DNA from: JBALVO01 sp036961445
Lineage (GTDB): Bacteria > Pseudomonadota > Gammaproteobacteria > Pseudomonadales > Halieaceae
Length of the DNA stretch: 39,032 nt
NCBI GenBank assembly: GCA_036961445.1
Contig: JBALVO010000022.1
Location: 1-39,032, forward strand
Reading direction: 5' to 3'
Shown in pieces: positions 15,313 through 24,048 of this stretch (its first letter is position 1; every line of letters begins with the position of its first letter). Position numbers and translations under genes: made by a program. Under the pieces are notes generated by a model. That model was not told where the DNA came from and made no database searches. It was given only the letters and a program-made list of their open reading frames with translations.

Positions 15313-16761
15313 TTATATGCGCCAGAACATGGGCGTAAAGAGTACCAGTAAGGTGAACACTTCCAGTCGACCCAGCAACATGGTGAAGCACAGTAATCCC
15401 TTGGCGACTTCGCTGATCGAACCGTAGTTCGCGGCTACATCTCCCAAGCCAGGGCCGAGGTTATTCAGGGATGCGGCCACCGCGGAAAATGCGGTGGTGA
15501 AGTCCAGGCCAGTGGCCATCAACAGCAGCATTATTATAATAAATGATGTGGTGTAGACTGCGAAAAAACTCCAGACCGCGCTGACTACGCTAGCCTCCAC
15601 CCGCGTTTTGCCGACCTTCAATGGGATGATCGCGTTGGGGTGCACCAATTGCTTCATTTCCCGGATACCCTGCTTGTAAATCAGCATCAGGCGCATGGCT
15701 TTCATGCCACCGCCGGTAGACCCAACACAGCCCCCCATAAAAGAAAACATTAGCAGCATAATCGGCAGGAATGTGGGCCAGGTAGCAAAATCCTGTGTGG
15801 CAAAACCGGTGGTTGTGGTAATAGAAATCGCCTGAAAAATACCGTGGATAATGCTCTCTTCGGGCGCCAGTGTTTTGGTGATGACCAGGTAGGCGCAGGT
15901 AATCGTGATACAGATGCCCAGCACGCTGAGGAAAAACCGGGTTTCAGAGTCTTTGCGGTAGACAAGGGCGGTGCGACGGTGCCAAGCGATGTAATGTAAG
16001 CCAAAATTGATTGCTGAAATACACATGAAAATACTGCATACCAGCAGGACACTGTCATTTTCGAAGTAACCCATGCTGGCATCGTGGGTGGAGAACCCAC
16101 CAATAGCGACGGTAGAAAATGCGTGGGAAATGGCATCAAAGCCGGACATGCCCACCGCATAGTAGGCCCCAGCGCAGGCCAGCGTTAGCGCTATGTAAAC
16201 CGACGCCAATGCCTTGGCCGTTTCGGTGATCCGGGGAGTTAGCTTACTGTCCTTGGAGGGGCCCGGGGTCTCTGCTTTATATAACTGCATACCACCGATA
16301 CCCAGCATTGGCAGTACGGCCACTGCCACCACAATGATGCCAATGCCGCCAAGCCACTGCAGTAACTGACGATACAGAAGAATGGAATGAGGTAGGTCAT
16401 CCAGCCCCACGATTACCGTGGCTCCGGTGGTGGTCAAGCCGGAGATGGACTCAAAAACCGCCTCGGTAGGGGTCAAGTCCAGGGTATCGGTGAGGGCAAA
16501 AGGCAGTGCCCCGAACAGGCCCAGTACTGTCCAGAATAGTGACGTAATGAGAAAGCCATCGCGTATACGCAGGTCATGTTGGGCGTTTCTCACGGGGAAC
16601 CACAGGATCAGGCCGGACAGGAAAGTGATAGACAGCGCTGCCAGAAAACCGGTAATGGTGTGGTCATCCGCCAACAAGGCCATCACTAATGGCGCTAGCA
16701 TGGCGCTGCTAAATATCATTAACAGGATGCCGAGGATTCTTAGGGAGACGCTTATATGCAT
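15313..16761 (-). CDS. trkH: Trk system potassium uptake protein TrkH
   Basis: TrkH is the ion-conducting membrane subunit of the Trk potassium transporter. The 482-residue product is hydrophobic throughout and has the four degenerate selectivity-filter repeats of the family: TTTGATV, STVAIGGFSTHDAS, TTTTGFATQDF and LNNLGPGLGD. Length equals E. coli TrkH (483). It starts MHISVSLRILGILLMIFSSA at 16761, nine bases after the trkA stop, so channel and regulator are made together. It ends nine bases from the convergent djlA stop. Confidence 0.97.
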   Translation of the reverse strand: MHISVSLRILGILLMIFSSAMLAPLVMALLADDHTITGFLAALSITFLSGLILWFPVRNAQHDLRIRDGFLITSLFWTVLGLFGALPFALTDTLDLTPTEAVFESISGLTTTGATVIVGLDDLPHSILLYRQLLQWLGGIGIIVVAVAVLPMLGIGGMQLYKAETPGPSKDSKLTPRITETAKALASVYIALTLACAGAYYAVGMSGFDAISHAFSTVAIGGFSTHDASMGYFENDSVLLVCSIFMCISAINFGLHYIAWHRRTALVYRKDSETRFFLSVLGICITITCAYLVITKTLAPEESIIHGIFQAISITTTTGFATQDFATWPTFLPIMLLMFSFMGGCVGSTGGGMKAMRLMLIYKQGIREMKQLVHPNAIIPLKVGKTRVEASVVSAVWSFFAVYTTSFIIIMLLLMATGLDFTTAFSAVAASLNNLGPGLGDVAANYGSISEVAKGLLCFTMLLGRLEVFTLLVLFTPMFWRI

Positions 16762-16770
16762 AAGGGCTGC

Positions 16771-18147
16771 CTAAGAGAAGAACCCGAAGCCTACGGCGAA
16801 TAGTTTCTCTACGGCAGCAATTTTTTTGCGATCCACCAGAAAGAGAATAACGTGGTCGTCGGTCTCCACCACGATATGGCTGTGGGCGATAAGTACTTCC
16901 TCGCCGCGCACTATGGCGCCAATGGTGACACCATCGGGCAGGCTGACTTCGTCCAGTCGCCGACCAACGACTTTGGACGAGTAGGCGTCACCGTGGGCGG
17001 TAACTTCGATCGCCTCCGCCGCGCCGCGTCGCAAGGAATGCACATTGCTGATATCGCCCTTCCTGACATGAGTCAGCAAGCTGCCAATGGTGATCTGCTG
17101 CGGTGAAATGGCGATATCAATCTCATCTCCTACCAGGTCGGCATAGGCCGGGTTGGCGATCAGGGTGATTACCTTTTTGGCCCCCATCCGTTTGGCCAGC
17201 ATAGACATCATAATATTGGATTCGTCGTTATTGGTAAGGGCACAAAACACGTCAGTAGCTTCGATATTCTCAGAGGTTAGCAACTGTGGTTCCGAGGCGC
17301 TGCCGTTTAGTACTATGGAGTGTTTCAGCCGCTCTGAGAGCACCCGACAGCGAGTGTAAGACTGCTCAATGACCTTTACCTGATACTTGTTTTCGATATT
17401 CAATGCCAGTGTTGCACCGATATTGCCACCACCGGCAATCATTACCCGCTTGTAAGGCTTGTCGACCTTACGTAATTCTGACATTACCGCCCGGATGTTC
17501 TGCTTGGCGGCAATGAAGAACACTTCGTCGCCGGCTTCGACGACGGTCTCACCTTCCGGGATTATCGGTCGGTCCTGCCGGAAAATCGCCGCCACCCGAG
17601 TATCAATTTTGGGCATGTGCTTGCGTATTTCCTGTAATTGTTGCCCCACAATGAGACCACCGTGATAAGCCTTTACCGCCACCAGTTGCGCGCGACCTCC
17701 GGCAAAATCCAGCACCTGCAGTGCACCCGGGTTGGCGATCAGGCGTTCGATGTTTTGTGTAACGAGTTGTTCAGGGCCAATGATTACATCAACCGGGATA
17801 TGGTCGCGAGAGAACAACTGTTGCTGATACGCCAGATAGTTGGGGGACCGCACCCTGGATATCTTGGTTGGGGTGTTGAACAGCGTGTGCGCGACCTGGC
17901 AGGCCATCATATTGATTTCATCACTGTTGGTGACGGCGATGAGCATGTCGGCGTCTTCTGCGCCGGCCTTATACAGGATGTTGGGGTGGGAGGCACCACC
18001 GGCTACAGTGCCAATATCCAGGCGGTCCTGCAGAGCGCGGAGCTTCTCACCATCGGTATCGACGACCGTAATGTCATTTTGCTCGTTGGCCAGATGCTCG
18101 GCGAGAGTGCCGCCGACCTGCCCTGCCCCTAGAATAATTATCTTCAT
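16771..18147 (-). CDS. trkA: Trk system potassium transporter regulatory protein TrkA
   Basis: Cytoplasmic NAD(H)- and nucleotide-binding regulator that gates TrkH. The 458-residue protein is a tandem of two RCK units. The first Rossmann motif is GAGQVGGTLAEHL at residues 7-19, and the second is IAGGGNIGATLALNIE in the middle. Each is followed by an RCK_C domain (for example DEVFFIAAKQNIRAV and DDHVILFLVDRKKIAAV). ATG at 18147. It lies upstream of trkH and 105 bases downstream of rsmB, the same order as in Pseudomonas (def-fmt-rsmB-trkA). Confidence 0.97.
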   Translation of the reverse strand: MKIIILGAGQVGGTLAEHLANEQNDITVVDTDGEKLRALQDRLDIGTVAGGASHPNILYKAGAEDADMLIAVTNSDEINMMACQVAHTLFNTPTKISRVRSPNYLAYQQQLFSRDHIPVDVIIGPEQLVTQNIERLIANPGALQVLDFAGGRAQLVAVKAYHGGLIVGQQLQEIRKHMPKIDTRVAAIFRQDRPIIPEGETVVEAGDEVFFIAAKQNIRAVMSELRKVDKPYKRVMIAGGGNIGATLALNIENKYQVKVIEQSYTRCRVLSERLKHSIVLNGSASEPQLLTSENIEATDVFCALTNNDESNIMMSMLAKRMGAKKVITLIANPAYADLVGDEIDIAISPQQITIGSLLTHVRKGDISNVHSLRRGAAEAIEVTAHGDAYSSKVVGRRLDEVSLPDGVTIGAIVRGEEVLIAHSHIVVETDDHVILFLVDRKKIAAVEKLFAVGFGFFS

Positions 18148-18252
18148 GGCTGGTGGAGCTCAAATAGTATTGGTGGGCCCTAAGTACTTGTGTACCTTAA
18201 AGAAACTGCCCATCGAATGTAAGTACCGGTGGCGCGTAATTATGCACAACTA

Positions 18253-19551
18253 TTATCCGGTTTTTCTTAACAGGGCATAGAACAGGCCATCGGGACCTTC
18301 CGGAGTCGGTAATAACTGGCGCCCGCAGGCCACGGGCTCTCCCCAGGTGACCTCGGGGAGACAGAGCTCTGCACCGGCCCCCTGTGCTGTCAGGAAGCGC
18401 TGTATAACCTGGCTATTTTCCTCATCCAGCACCGAACATGTGGCATACAACAAAGTCCCGCCAGGCTTGAGTAGTGGCCACAGGCCGAGCAAAATCTGTA
18501 GCTGCTGGTCCGCCAGTGCGGGGATATCGGTTTCGCGGCGCAGCATCTTTACATCGGGGTGCCGGCGAATCACGCCACTGGCTGAACAGGGTGCATCCAC
18601 CAGAATTCGGTCAAAGCTCACCGCTTCCAGTAAAGGCGCTGGCTCGGAGGCGTCTGCTAGCAGCAGTGTTGCTGATAGCGACAGCCGATGCAGATTTTCG
18701 GCAATCTTTTGTAAGCGCTGCTCATCGATATCCATGGCGACCAGTTGTGCCAATTGCGGTTGCAGTTCCAGAATGTGACAGGCTTTGCCGCCCGGTGCTG
18801 CGCAGGCGTCCAGTATCCTCTCCCCCGGGCCCGCTGCTAGCAATAGTCCGGCCACTTGCGCTGCCTCGTCCTGAACACTCACCTGTCCGGCGGTAAACCC
18901 GGGCAGCTCCAGTACGTCTCGCGGTTGCGATAACACAATCGCATGCGGGCTGATCTTTCCCGGAGAAGCCTCTATACCCTGCGCTGCCAGAATTTCCAAA
19001 TAGGCGTCGCGGGATATCTGGCTGCTGTTGACGCGCAGAGTCATCGGCGGTTGCTGGTTGTTAGCCTGTATTATCGTGGCCGCCAATGCCGGCCACTGTT
19101 TGCGCAGCCGATAAAATAGCCAGGGGGGGTGGCAGGCGGCCGCCGCCTCATCCAGCGTTGCGCCGAGTGGTTCCCGCTCCCGCAAGTAGCGACGCAGCAC
19201 GGCGTTAGTCATGCCTTTGGCCCAGGGTTTTTTGAGGTCCCGCGTGGCACCCACGGTAGCGGCAACAGCGGCGTGGTCCGGAACACGCATGCCGTCCAGT
19301 TGGTAGAGCCCGCATAGCAATAGACCATAGACATCCCGGTCCTTGTCCCGCAGCGGCTTGTCCAGTAACTGCGTTAGCAGAGCCTGTAGTCTTGGACCCA
19401 CCCGTAAAGTGCCGTAACAAAGTTGCTGTAGCAGGCCGCGATCGCGCTCGCTTACTTTGGCTAGCATGGGCGGTAGGACCTGGTTCAGTGACTTCCCCGC
19501 CAATACTTCGCCAATAGCGCGGGCCGCTGCGGCCCTGACATCGAGCGCCAT
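18253..19551 (-). CDS. rsmB: 16S rRNA (cytosine(967)-C(5))-methyltransferase RsmB
   Basis: RsmB (Fmu/Sun) methylates C967 of 16S rRNA using S-adenosylmethionine. The 432-residue product has an N-terminal NusB-like helical domain (VRAAAARAIGEVLAGKSLNQ onward) and a C-terminal methyltransferase domain. The latter shows the SAM-binding motif DACAAPGGKACHI, the PC motif DAPCSASGVIRRHPD, and the catalytic cysteine in LLYATCSVLDEEN. I chose the ATG at 19551, which overlaps the fmt stop as TGATG. An upstream in-frame extension of 47 residues would lie inside fmt. Length fits E. coli RsmB (429). Confidence 0.96.
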   Translation of the reverse strand: MALDVRAAAARAIGEVLAGKSLNQVLPPMLAKVSERDRGLLQQLCYGTLRVGPRLQALLTQLLDKPLRDKDRDVYGLLLCGLYQLDGMRVPDHAAVAATVGATRDLKKPWAKGMTNAVLRRYLREREPLGATLDEAAAACHPPWLFYRLRKQWPALAATIIQANNQQPPMTLRVNSSQISRDAYLEILAAQGIEASPGKISPHAIVLSQPRDVLELPGFTAGQVSVQDEAAQVAGLLLAAGPGERILDACAAPGGKACHILELQPQLAQLVAMDIDEQRLQKIAENLHRLSLSATLLLADASEPAPLLEAVSFDRILVDAPCSASGVIRRHPDVKMLRRETDIPALADQQLQILLGLWPLLKPGGTLLYATCSVLDEENSQVIQRFLTAQGAGAELCLPEVTWGEPVACGRQLLPTPEGPDGLFYALLRKTG

Positions 19552-20525
19552 CAAACTGTGCTCAGCGCAGGCGAGCTGAATACACGGCCCGGGGCAAACT
19601 GGTCCCGGCGCGAATTGAGCATTTCTTGCGCCGCAAGGGGCTTGCCGCCGGGCAGTTGCAGGCTGGTGATACTCAGCTGCCCACTGCCGCAATTCACCAA
19701 AATGCCCTGGTGATCAGCACGCAGGATAACGCCCGGCGCCTCGGGCGCTGCTATAGTGCTGGCTATCTGGGCTTGCCAGATTTTCACCCGTTCCTCCGCC
19801 AATGTTGTAAAACATATGGGGAAGGGATTAAAAGCGCGGATCTGCCGCGCCAGTAATGGTGCACCGAGATGCCAGTTGATTTCCGCCTCTGGTTTGAGAA
19901 TTTTATTGGCATAGGTGGCCAGGCTGTCATCCTGTTTGCAGCGCTGCTGTTGGTAGCTTGAGAGATTGTCCAATACCTGCAGTAAAAGAGGGGTGCCCAA
20001 CAGAGCCAGGCTGTCGTGCAGGCTGGCTGCTGTGGTTGTGGCAGAAATGGGACAGGTTTGTGTTGCCAGCATGTCGCCGGTGTCCAGGCCCGCGTCCATT
20101 TGCATGATAGTGATGCCGCTCTGTTGGTCTCCCGCTTCTATGGCGCGCTGAATCGGCGCCGCGCCGCGCCAGCGAGGCAATAAAGAGGCGTGCACATTCA
20201 AACAGCCCAGAGCGGGGGTATCCAGCACGGCCTGAGGCAGAATCAAGCCGTAGGCAACGACAACCATTAGGTCTGCCCCCAACTCTTGCAGGCATAGCTG
20301 TGCCTGTGCACTGCGCAGGGTCGGTGGTTGATAAACGGGGATACCCTGCTCCAGGGCCAGACGTTTGACCGGGCTGGCCTGCAGTTTTTTCCCTCGCCCT
20401 GCTGGCCTGTCAGGTTGCGTATATACGGCTAGTAGTTGGTGCTTACTATCGATTATCGCCTTTAAATGTAAGGCCGAAAAATCAGGAGTGCCCGCAAAAA
20501 TAATCTTCAGGGAAGAGTGTGTCAC
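19551..20525 (-). CDS. fmt: Methionyl-tRNA formyltransferase
   Basis: Formylates initiator Met-tRNA using 10-formyltetrahydrofolate. The 324-residue product starts MTHSSLKIIFAGTPDFSALHL and has the formyltransferase core with the catalytic segment LNVHASLLPRWRGAAPIQRA (catalytic Asn and His) and GITIMQMDAGLDTGDML. The smaller C-terminal tRNA-binding domain follows. It sits six bases after def and overlaps rsmB by one base, so formylation and deformylation enzymes are coexpressed. Confidence 0.97.
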   Translation of the reverse strand: MTHSSLKIIFAGTPDFSALHLKAIIDSKHQLLAVYTQPDRPAGRGKKLQASPVKRLALEQGIPVYQPPTLRSAQAQLCLQELGADLMVVVAYGLILPQAVLDTPALGCLNVHASLLPRWRGAAPIQRAIEAGDQQSGITIMQMDAGLDTGDMLATQTCPISATTTAASLHDSLALLGTPLLLQVLDNLSSYQQQRCKQDDSLATYANKILKPEAEINWHLGAPLLARQIRAFNPFPICFTTLAEERVKIWQAQIASTIAAPEAPGVILRADHQGILVNCGSGQLSITSLQLPGGKPLAAQEMLNSRRDQFAPGRVFSSPALSTV

Positions 20526-20531
20526 GTCCTC

Positions 20532-21038
20532 TCAGGCCTGTTCCCGGTGGCTTTTTTCGAGCTTTTTCCGGATACGCTGTCGCTTCAGGGATGACAGATA
20601 ATCGACAAATAATTTGCCATTGAGGTGATCAATTTCATGTTGCAGGCAGATAGCCAACAAGCCGTTTAGCTCACGAGTGAAGGGAGATCCATCGCGGTCC
20701 AGGGCGGTAACTTCGATTTTTTGGGGCCGGTTTACCGTCTCATAAAAGCCCGGAACAGAGAGGCACCCCTCGTCGTATTCACCAAGCTCCGGGTCCAGTA
20801 CAGTTATCTCGGGGTTGATGAATACTTGTGGCTTATCATGATCTTCCGATACGTCGATGACCAGTATACGCTGGTGAACATTGACCTGTGTGGCTGCCAG
20901 GCCAATACCAGGTGCTGCGTACATCGTTTCCAACATATTGTCGATGAGTGTGCGCGTAGCACCGGTGACCTGCGCAACGGGCTTGGCCGTGGTGCGCAAA
21001 CGAGGATCGGGAAATTCTAGTATTTCGAGTACTGCCAT
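20532..21038 (-). CDS. def: Peptide deformylase
   Basis: Metalloenzyme that removes the N-formyl group from new proteins. All three motifs of the family are present: GIGLAATQ (residues 44-51), EGCLSVPG (with the metal ligand C92) and QHEIDHLNG (H134, E135, H138, the HEXXH site). Length of 168 residues and the start MAVLEILEFPDPRLR are typical. It is the first gene of def-fmt-rsmB-trkA-trkH, with a good promoter about 100 bases upstream. Confidence 0.98.
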   Translation of the reverse strand: MAVLEILEFPDPRLRTTAKPVAQVTGATRTLIDNMLETMYAAPGIGLAATQVNVHQRILVIDVSEDHDKPQVFINPEITVLDPELGEYDEGCLSVPGFYETVNRPQKIEVTALDRDGSPFTRELNGLLAICLQHEIDHLNGKLFVDYLSSLKRQRIRKKLEKSHREQA

Positions 21039-21141
21039 GGAGTAAACTGCTCAATAAATCATCAAAGAAGGCAGAAACGACCTGCGTGAATTAATAACAT
21101 TAGGGCTTGCCAGCGATAATTCGCGCCAGCAGACTGTAGCT

Positions 21142-21171
21142 ATTATACTACCTGTGACGAAGGGGTGTCAG
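21142..21171 (-). promoter_or_regulatory. Promoter of the def-fmt-rsmB operon
   Basis: On the minus strand CTGACA (21166-21171) and a perfect TATAAT (21142-21147) are separated by 18 bases, a near-consensus sigma-70 promoter facing def. It lies about 100 bases before the def ATG. Confidence 0.6.
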
Positions 21172-21182
21172 GGGTGGTGACG

Positions 21183-21218
21183 TCATAGCGCTGCAAACAC
21201 GGTTAGCTGCATGTGCAT
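21183..21218 (-). CDS. Possible 11-residue ORF with a perfect ribosome-binding site
   Basis: In the gene-free stretch 21039-21358 (320 bases) the minus strand carries AAGGAGGTGA (21226-21235), a full match to the 16S anti-Shine-Dalgarno. Seven bases downstream is an ATG opening MHMQLTVFAAL and then TGA. It lies upstream of the mapped def promoter, so it would need its own, unseen promoter. It may be a tiny peptide gene, a remnant of a gene, or chance. Confidence 0.25.
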   Translation of the reverse strand: MHMQLTVFAAL

Positions 21219-21358
21219 TGGCTGTTCACCTCCTTGGGAAAATCACGGGGACCATTGCAGCAAAAACCGGCAATGTGCCGAATCAATTTGCTGTGATGTA
21301 GCTGCTATTATCGTTATCGAATAGGCGGACAATAACAAGGCCACGCAGGGATGAAAAA

Positions 21359-22390
21359 ATGAAAATAAGGTCATTCTCAGTTTGTTTGTTGCTGATATCA
21401 CTATTGTTTAGTGGTTGGCTGCAGGCGGCAGTTGAACTCAACGAAGACGTGCCGGAAACGTATATCGTCAAAAAGGGCGATACGCTTTGGGGCATTTCCG
21501 GTATGTACCTCACAGAGCCCTGGCTCTGGCCAGAGCTATGGGATGTTAACCCCCAGATTGATAATCCGCACCTGATCTACCCAGGCGACGAACTGTATCT
21601 GGTGTGGATAGACGGCCAGCCCCGTTTGCGTATGCGTCGTGGTCGTGATGTGAAACTGACCCCCAATATGCGCGTGTCACAGCTGGATCTGGCGATTCCG
21701 ATTATTCCACTGGATCAGATTGGTCCATGGTTATTGCGTCATCGCATAATGAATGCACAAGATCTCAACGACTCCGCTTATATAGTATCCGGAGACGAGC
21801 GTCATTTATTGAGTGCACCGGGTAGCCTGATCTACGGGCGCGGATTCTTTCCCGATGGTGAGCGCGCCTATGGTATTTACCGTGCCGGTGAAACCTATAT
21901 AGACCCCTTGACCAGTGAGCTATTGGGTTACCAGGCCCAGGACATCGGCAGCTCCAAGCTGCTCAGTAGTAATAAGGATGAAATTACCGAGCTGGAAGTT
22001 ACCTCGATAAATGAAGAGGTGCGCATCGGCGATCGTCTTTTGCCCATGGAAGAGCGCATACTCGATGCGGCTTATCATCCGCGAGCGCCAGAAGCCGAAA
22101 TTGTTGACGGCTATATGATTGCGGCGGATGGCGGGCTTACCCAGATTGGTGAGATGAGTATCGTCGTTATCAACAAGGGAAAGCGTGACGGTCTTGAGAT
22201 TGGCCAGGTATTGGCCGTTTATCGCGCTGGTGAGCTGGTGTTCGATAAGCTGGCTCAGAGTAACGTGCGGCTACCGGATAAGCGATCCGGCTTGGCCATG
22301 GTGTTTGAGGCGTTTGAGAAGGCCAGTTATGTGATTATCCTCAAAGCACGCGGCCCATTGAAGGTTGGGGACAAGGTTAAAAACCCCTGA
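21359..22390 (+). CDS. LysM peptidoglycan-binding protein, TsaP-like
   Basis: The 343-residue product has a signal peptide (FSVCLLLISLLFSGWLQAAV) and then a LysM domain, YIVKKGDTLWGISGMYLTEPWLWPELW at about residues 34-60, ending NPHLIYPGDELYLVW. LysM binds peptidoglycan. The rest (about 90-343) is a periplasmic region with no motif I recognise beyond similarity to TsaP-type proteins. The Pseudomonas protein at the same place, between def and dprA, is TsaP, which anchors the type IV pilus secretin in the cell wall; that role here is inferred from synteny. The ATG at 21359 overlaps the stop of a three-codon frame (MKK). Confidence 0.85.
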   Translation: MKIRSFSVCLLLISLLFSGWLQAAVELNEDVPETYIVKKGDTLWGISGMYLTEPWLWPELWDVNPQIDNPHLIYPGDELYLVWIDGQPRLRMRRGRDVKLTPNMRVSQLDLAIPIIPLDQIGPWLLRHRIMNAQDLNDSAYIVSGDERHLLSAPGSLIYGRGFFPDGERAYGIYRAGETYIDPLTSELLGYQAQDIGSSKLLSSNKDEITELEVTSINEEVRIGDRLLPMEERILDAAYHPRAPEAEIVDGYMIAADGGLTQIGEMSIVVINKGKRDGLEIGQVLAVYRAGELVFDKLAQSNVRLPDKRSGLAMVFEAFEKASYVIILKARGPLKVGDKVKNP

Positions 22391-22400
22391 TGCAGTAACG

Positions 22401-22425
22401 GCTATGTTGCCAGAAGCAGCATAGC
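22401..22425 (+). terminator. Hairpin between the LysM gene and dprA
   Basis: GCTATGTTGC and GCAGCATAGC pair over ten bases with one G-U wobble around a CAGAA loop, 11 bases after the LysM protein stop. No T tract follows, so it is more likely a weak terminator or an RNA-stability element than a strong intrinsic terminator. Confidence 0.35.
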
Positions 22426-22475
22426 GCGGGACACAACCCCGCACTCACAAACAGACATAACGTCAAGGATGATGT

Positions 22476-23390
22476 ATGAATGTTGCCGATGCTCAGCGTG
22501 CCGCAGCTGCTTGTGGCGCGCAAACCCTGTCTATCGCTGATGAGCGTTATCCGCCGTTGCTGCGGGCCATTCATGACCCCCCTCCCCTGCTATATGTGCG
22601 TGGTGACGCGTCATTACTACAAGATGCACAGCTTGCAGTCGTGGGCAGCCGCCGGGCCAGTCCCGCCGGCTTGCGAATTGCGGCGACCCTAAGCGGACAG
22701 CTGGCTGGCACCGGTCTGCACATCTGTTCCGGTCTGGCGGTAGGTATTGATGGTGCAGCGCACCGTGGTGCGCTGGATGTTGGCGCGAAAACCCTGGCAG
22801 TCATGGCCACCGGTATAGATTGTATCTATCCCCGACGACACCGCCAGCTGGCTCTGGAGCTCGAACAAACAGGTTGCCTGGTGACGGAATTTCCGCCAGG
22901 TATGCCGCCACTGCGGCAAAACTTCCCGCGGCGTAACCGCATTATCAGCGGTCTCTCGCTCGGTGTACTGGTGGTCGAGGCGGCATTGCCCAGCGGATCG
23001 TTGATCACGGCCACAACGGCACTTGAGCAGGGCCGGGAGGTCTTTGCCCTGCCCTGGTCGATCTTACACAAGGGAGGAGAAGGCTGTTTACGCTTGCTGC
23101 GAGACGGCGCCAAATTGGTTCAGGGCGCGGAGGATGTGCTGGAGGAGCTGGGACCATTGTATGCTGTGCAGCAGGATATGTTGGTGCCTGCGCGGGAAGC
23201 GAACAATCTGCCCTGTTCCGTTCCCAAAGCCTTACATCAGGTGCTGACGTTGGTCGGCTTTGAGCGTACAACTGTTGATGAGCTGGTGCAGTGCAGCGGC
23301 TTGTCGATAGCGCAGGTGTTGGCTGATTTGTCGGCCCTGGAGTTGGCCGGGTTGGTAGCGCGCGGTGCAGGTGGTTATATTCGTTGTTAG
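22476..23390 (+). CDS. dprA: DNA-processing protein DprA (Smf), N-terminally short form
   Basis: DprA binds incoming single-stranded DNA in transformation and loads RecA. The 304-residue product contains the Rossmann-like DprA core: RYPPLLRAIHDPPPLLYVRG, AVVGSRRASPAGLRIA, SGLAVGIDGAAHRGAL and NFPRRNRIISGLS. A C-terminal winged-helix-like domain covers about 245-304 (LTLVGFERTTVDELVQCSGL). The usual N-terminal helical domain of roughly 60-80 residues is absent. The start at 22476 has AAGGA six bases upstream and an in-frame TGA at 22470, so the frame cannot extend. It follows the LysM gene as in Pseudomonas. Confidence 0.93.
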   Translation: MNVADAQRAAAACGAQTLSIADERYPPLLRAIHDPPPLLYVRGDASLLQDAQLAVVGSRRASPAGLRIAATLSGQLAGTGLHICSGLAVGIDGAAHRGALDVGAKTLAVMATGIDCIYPRRHRQLALELEQTGCLVTEFPPGMPPLRQNFPRRNRIISGLSLGVLVVEAALPSGSLITATTALEQGREVFALPWSILHKGGEGCLRLLRDGAKLVQGAEDVLEELGPLYAVQQDMLVPAREANNLPCSVPKALHQVLTLVGFERTTVDELVQCSGLSIAQVLADLSALELAGLVARGAGGYIRC

Positions 23391-23542
23391 TGTGCACATC
23401 ATGCTTGCCAAGCGGGCGTGATTTGGTTAAATTTCGCGCTCTTTTTTGGTGGGTCCTTGGTTGACGAGGCGCGAGGTGTTTGACGCGTAGTAGTCATTGG
23501 CAGGGAAACAGCCCGTACCGTTAATTTTGTTGGAGAAAAGAT

Positions 23543-24046
23543 ATGAGTACGCCATTTGTTGCCATTGTAATGGGTTCGGATTCAGACCTGCCCGTCATGG
23601 AGGCCAGTTTTGAGGTGTTGCGTTCTTTTGGTATTCCCTTCGAGGCGCGCATTACCTCAGCGCATCGCACGCCTGAAGTCACCAAAAGCTTTGTGCAGGA
23701 TGCAGAGCAGCGCGGCTGCGGGGTATTTATTGCCGCTGCGGGCATGGCAGCTCATCTTGCTGGTGCGGTTGCTGCCGCGACGGTTAAGCCGGTGATAGGC
23801 GTGCCTATCAATGCCTCTTTAGATGGGCTCGACGCACTGCTGTCTACGGTGCAGATGCCAGCGGGTATTCCGGTGGCTACCGTTGCGATTGGTAAAGCTG
23901 GCGCCAAGAATGCAGCCTACCTGGCGGCTCAGATTCTTTCGGTGGCTAATCCGGACCTCGCGCAACAATTACATGCGGAGCGTGGCGCCAACGCCGAGGC
24001 AATTTATGCCAAGGACGCGGCGTTACAGGACTCCCTGCAAGGCTGA
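23543..24046 (+). CDS. purE: N5-carboxyaminoimidazole ribonucleotide mutase PurE
   Basis: PurE converts N5-CAIR to CAIR in purine synthesis. The 167-residue product has the conserved GSDSDLPVM, SAHRTPE and AAAGMAAHLAGAVAA segments, with the catalytic His in SAHR. The start follows TTGGAGAAAAGAT, an excellent ribosome-binding site. No purK is adjacent; tsaC begins two bases after the stop. In many gammaproteobacteria purE is paired with purK, so purK must be elsewhere if this is the usual class I enzyme. The 152 bases upstream hold no other gene; a weak TTGACG at 23460 has no good -10. Confidence 0.97.
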   Translation: MSTPFVAIVMGSDSDLPVMEASFEVLRSFGIPFEARITSAHRTPEVTKSFVQDAEQRGCGVFIAAAGMAAHLAGAVAAATVKPVIGVPINASLDGLDALLSTVQMPAGIPVATVAIGKAGAKNAAYLAAQILSVANPDLAQQLHAERGANAEAIYAKDAALQDSLQG

Positions 24047-24048
24047 TT

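Noticed and set aside
21178..21185. TGACGTCA palindrome as an operator
   Set aside because: An eight-base palindrome is common by chance and has no known regulator match; it may simply lie near the def promoter.
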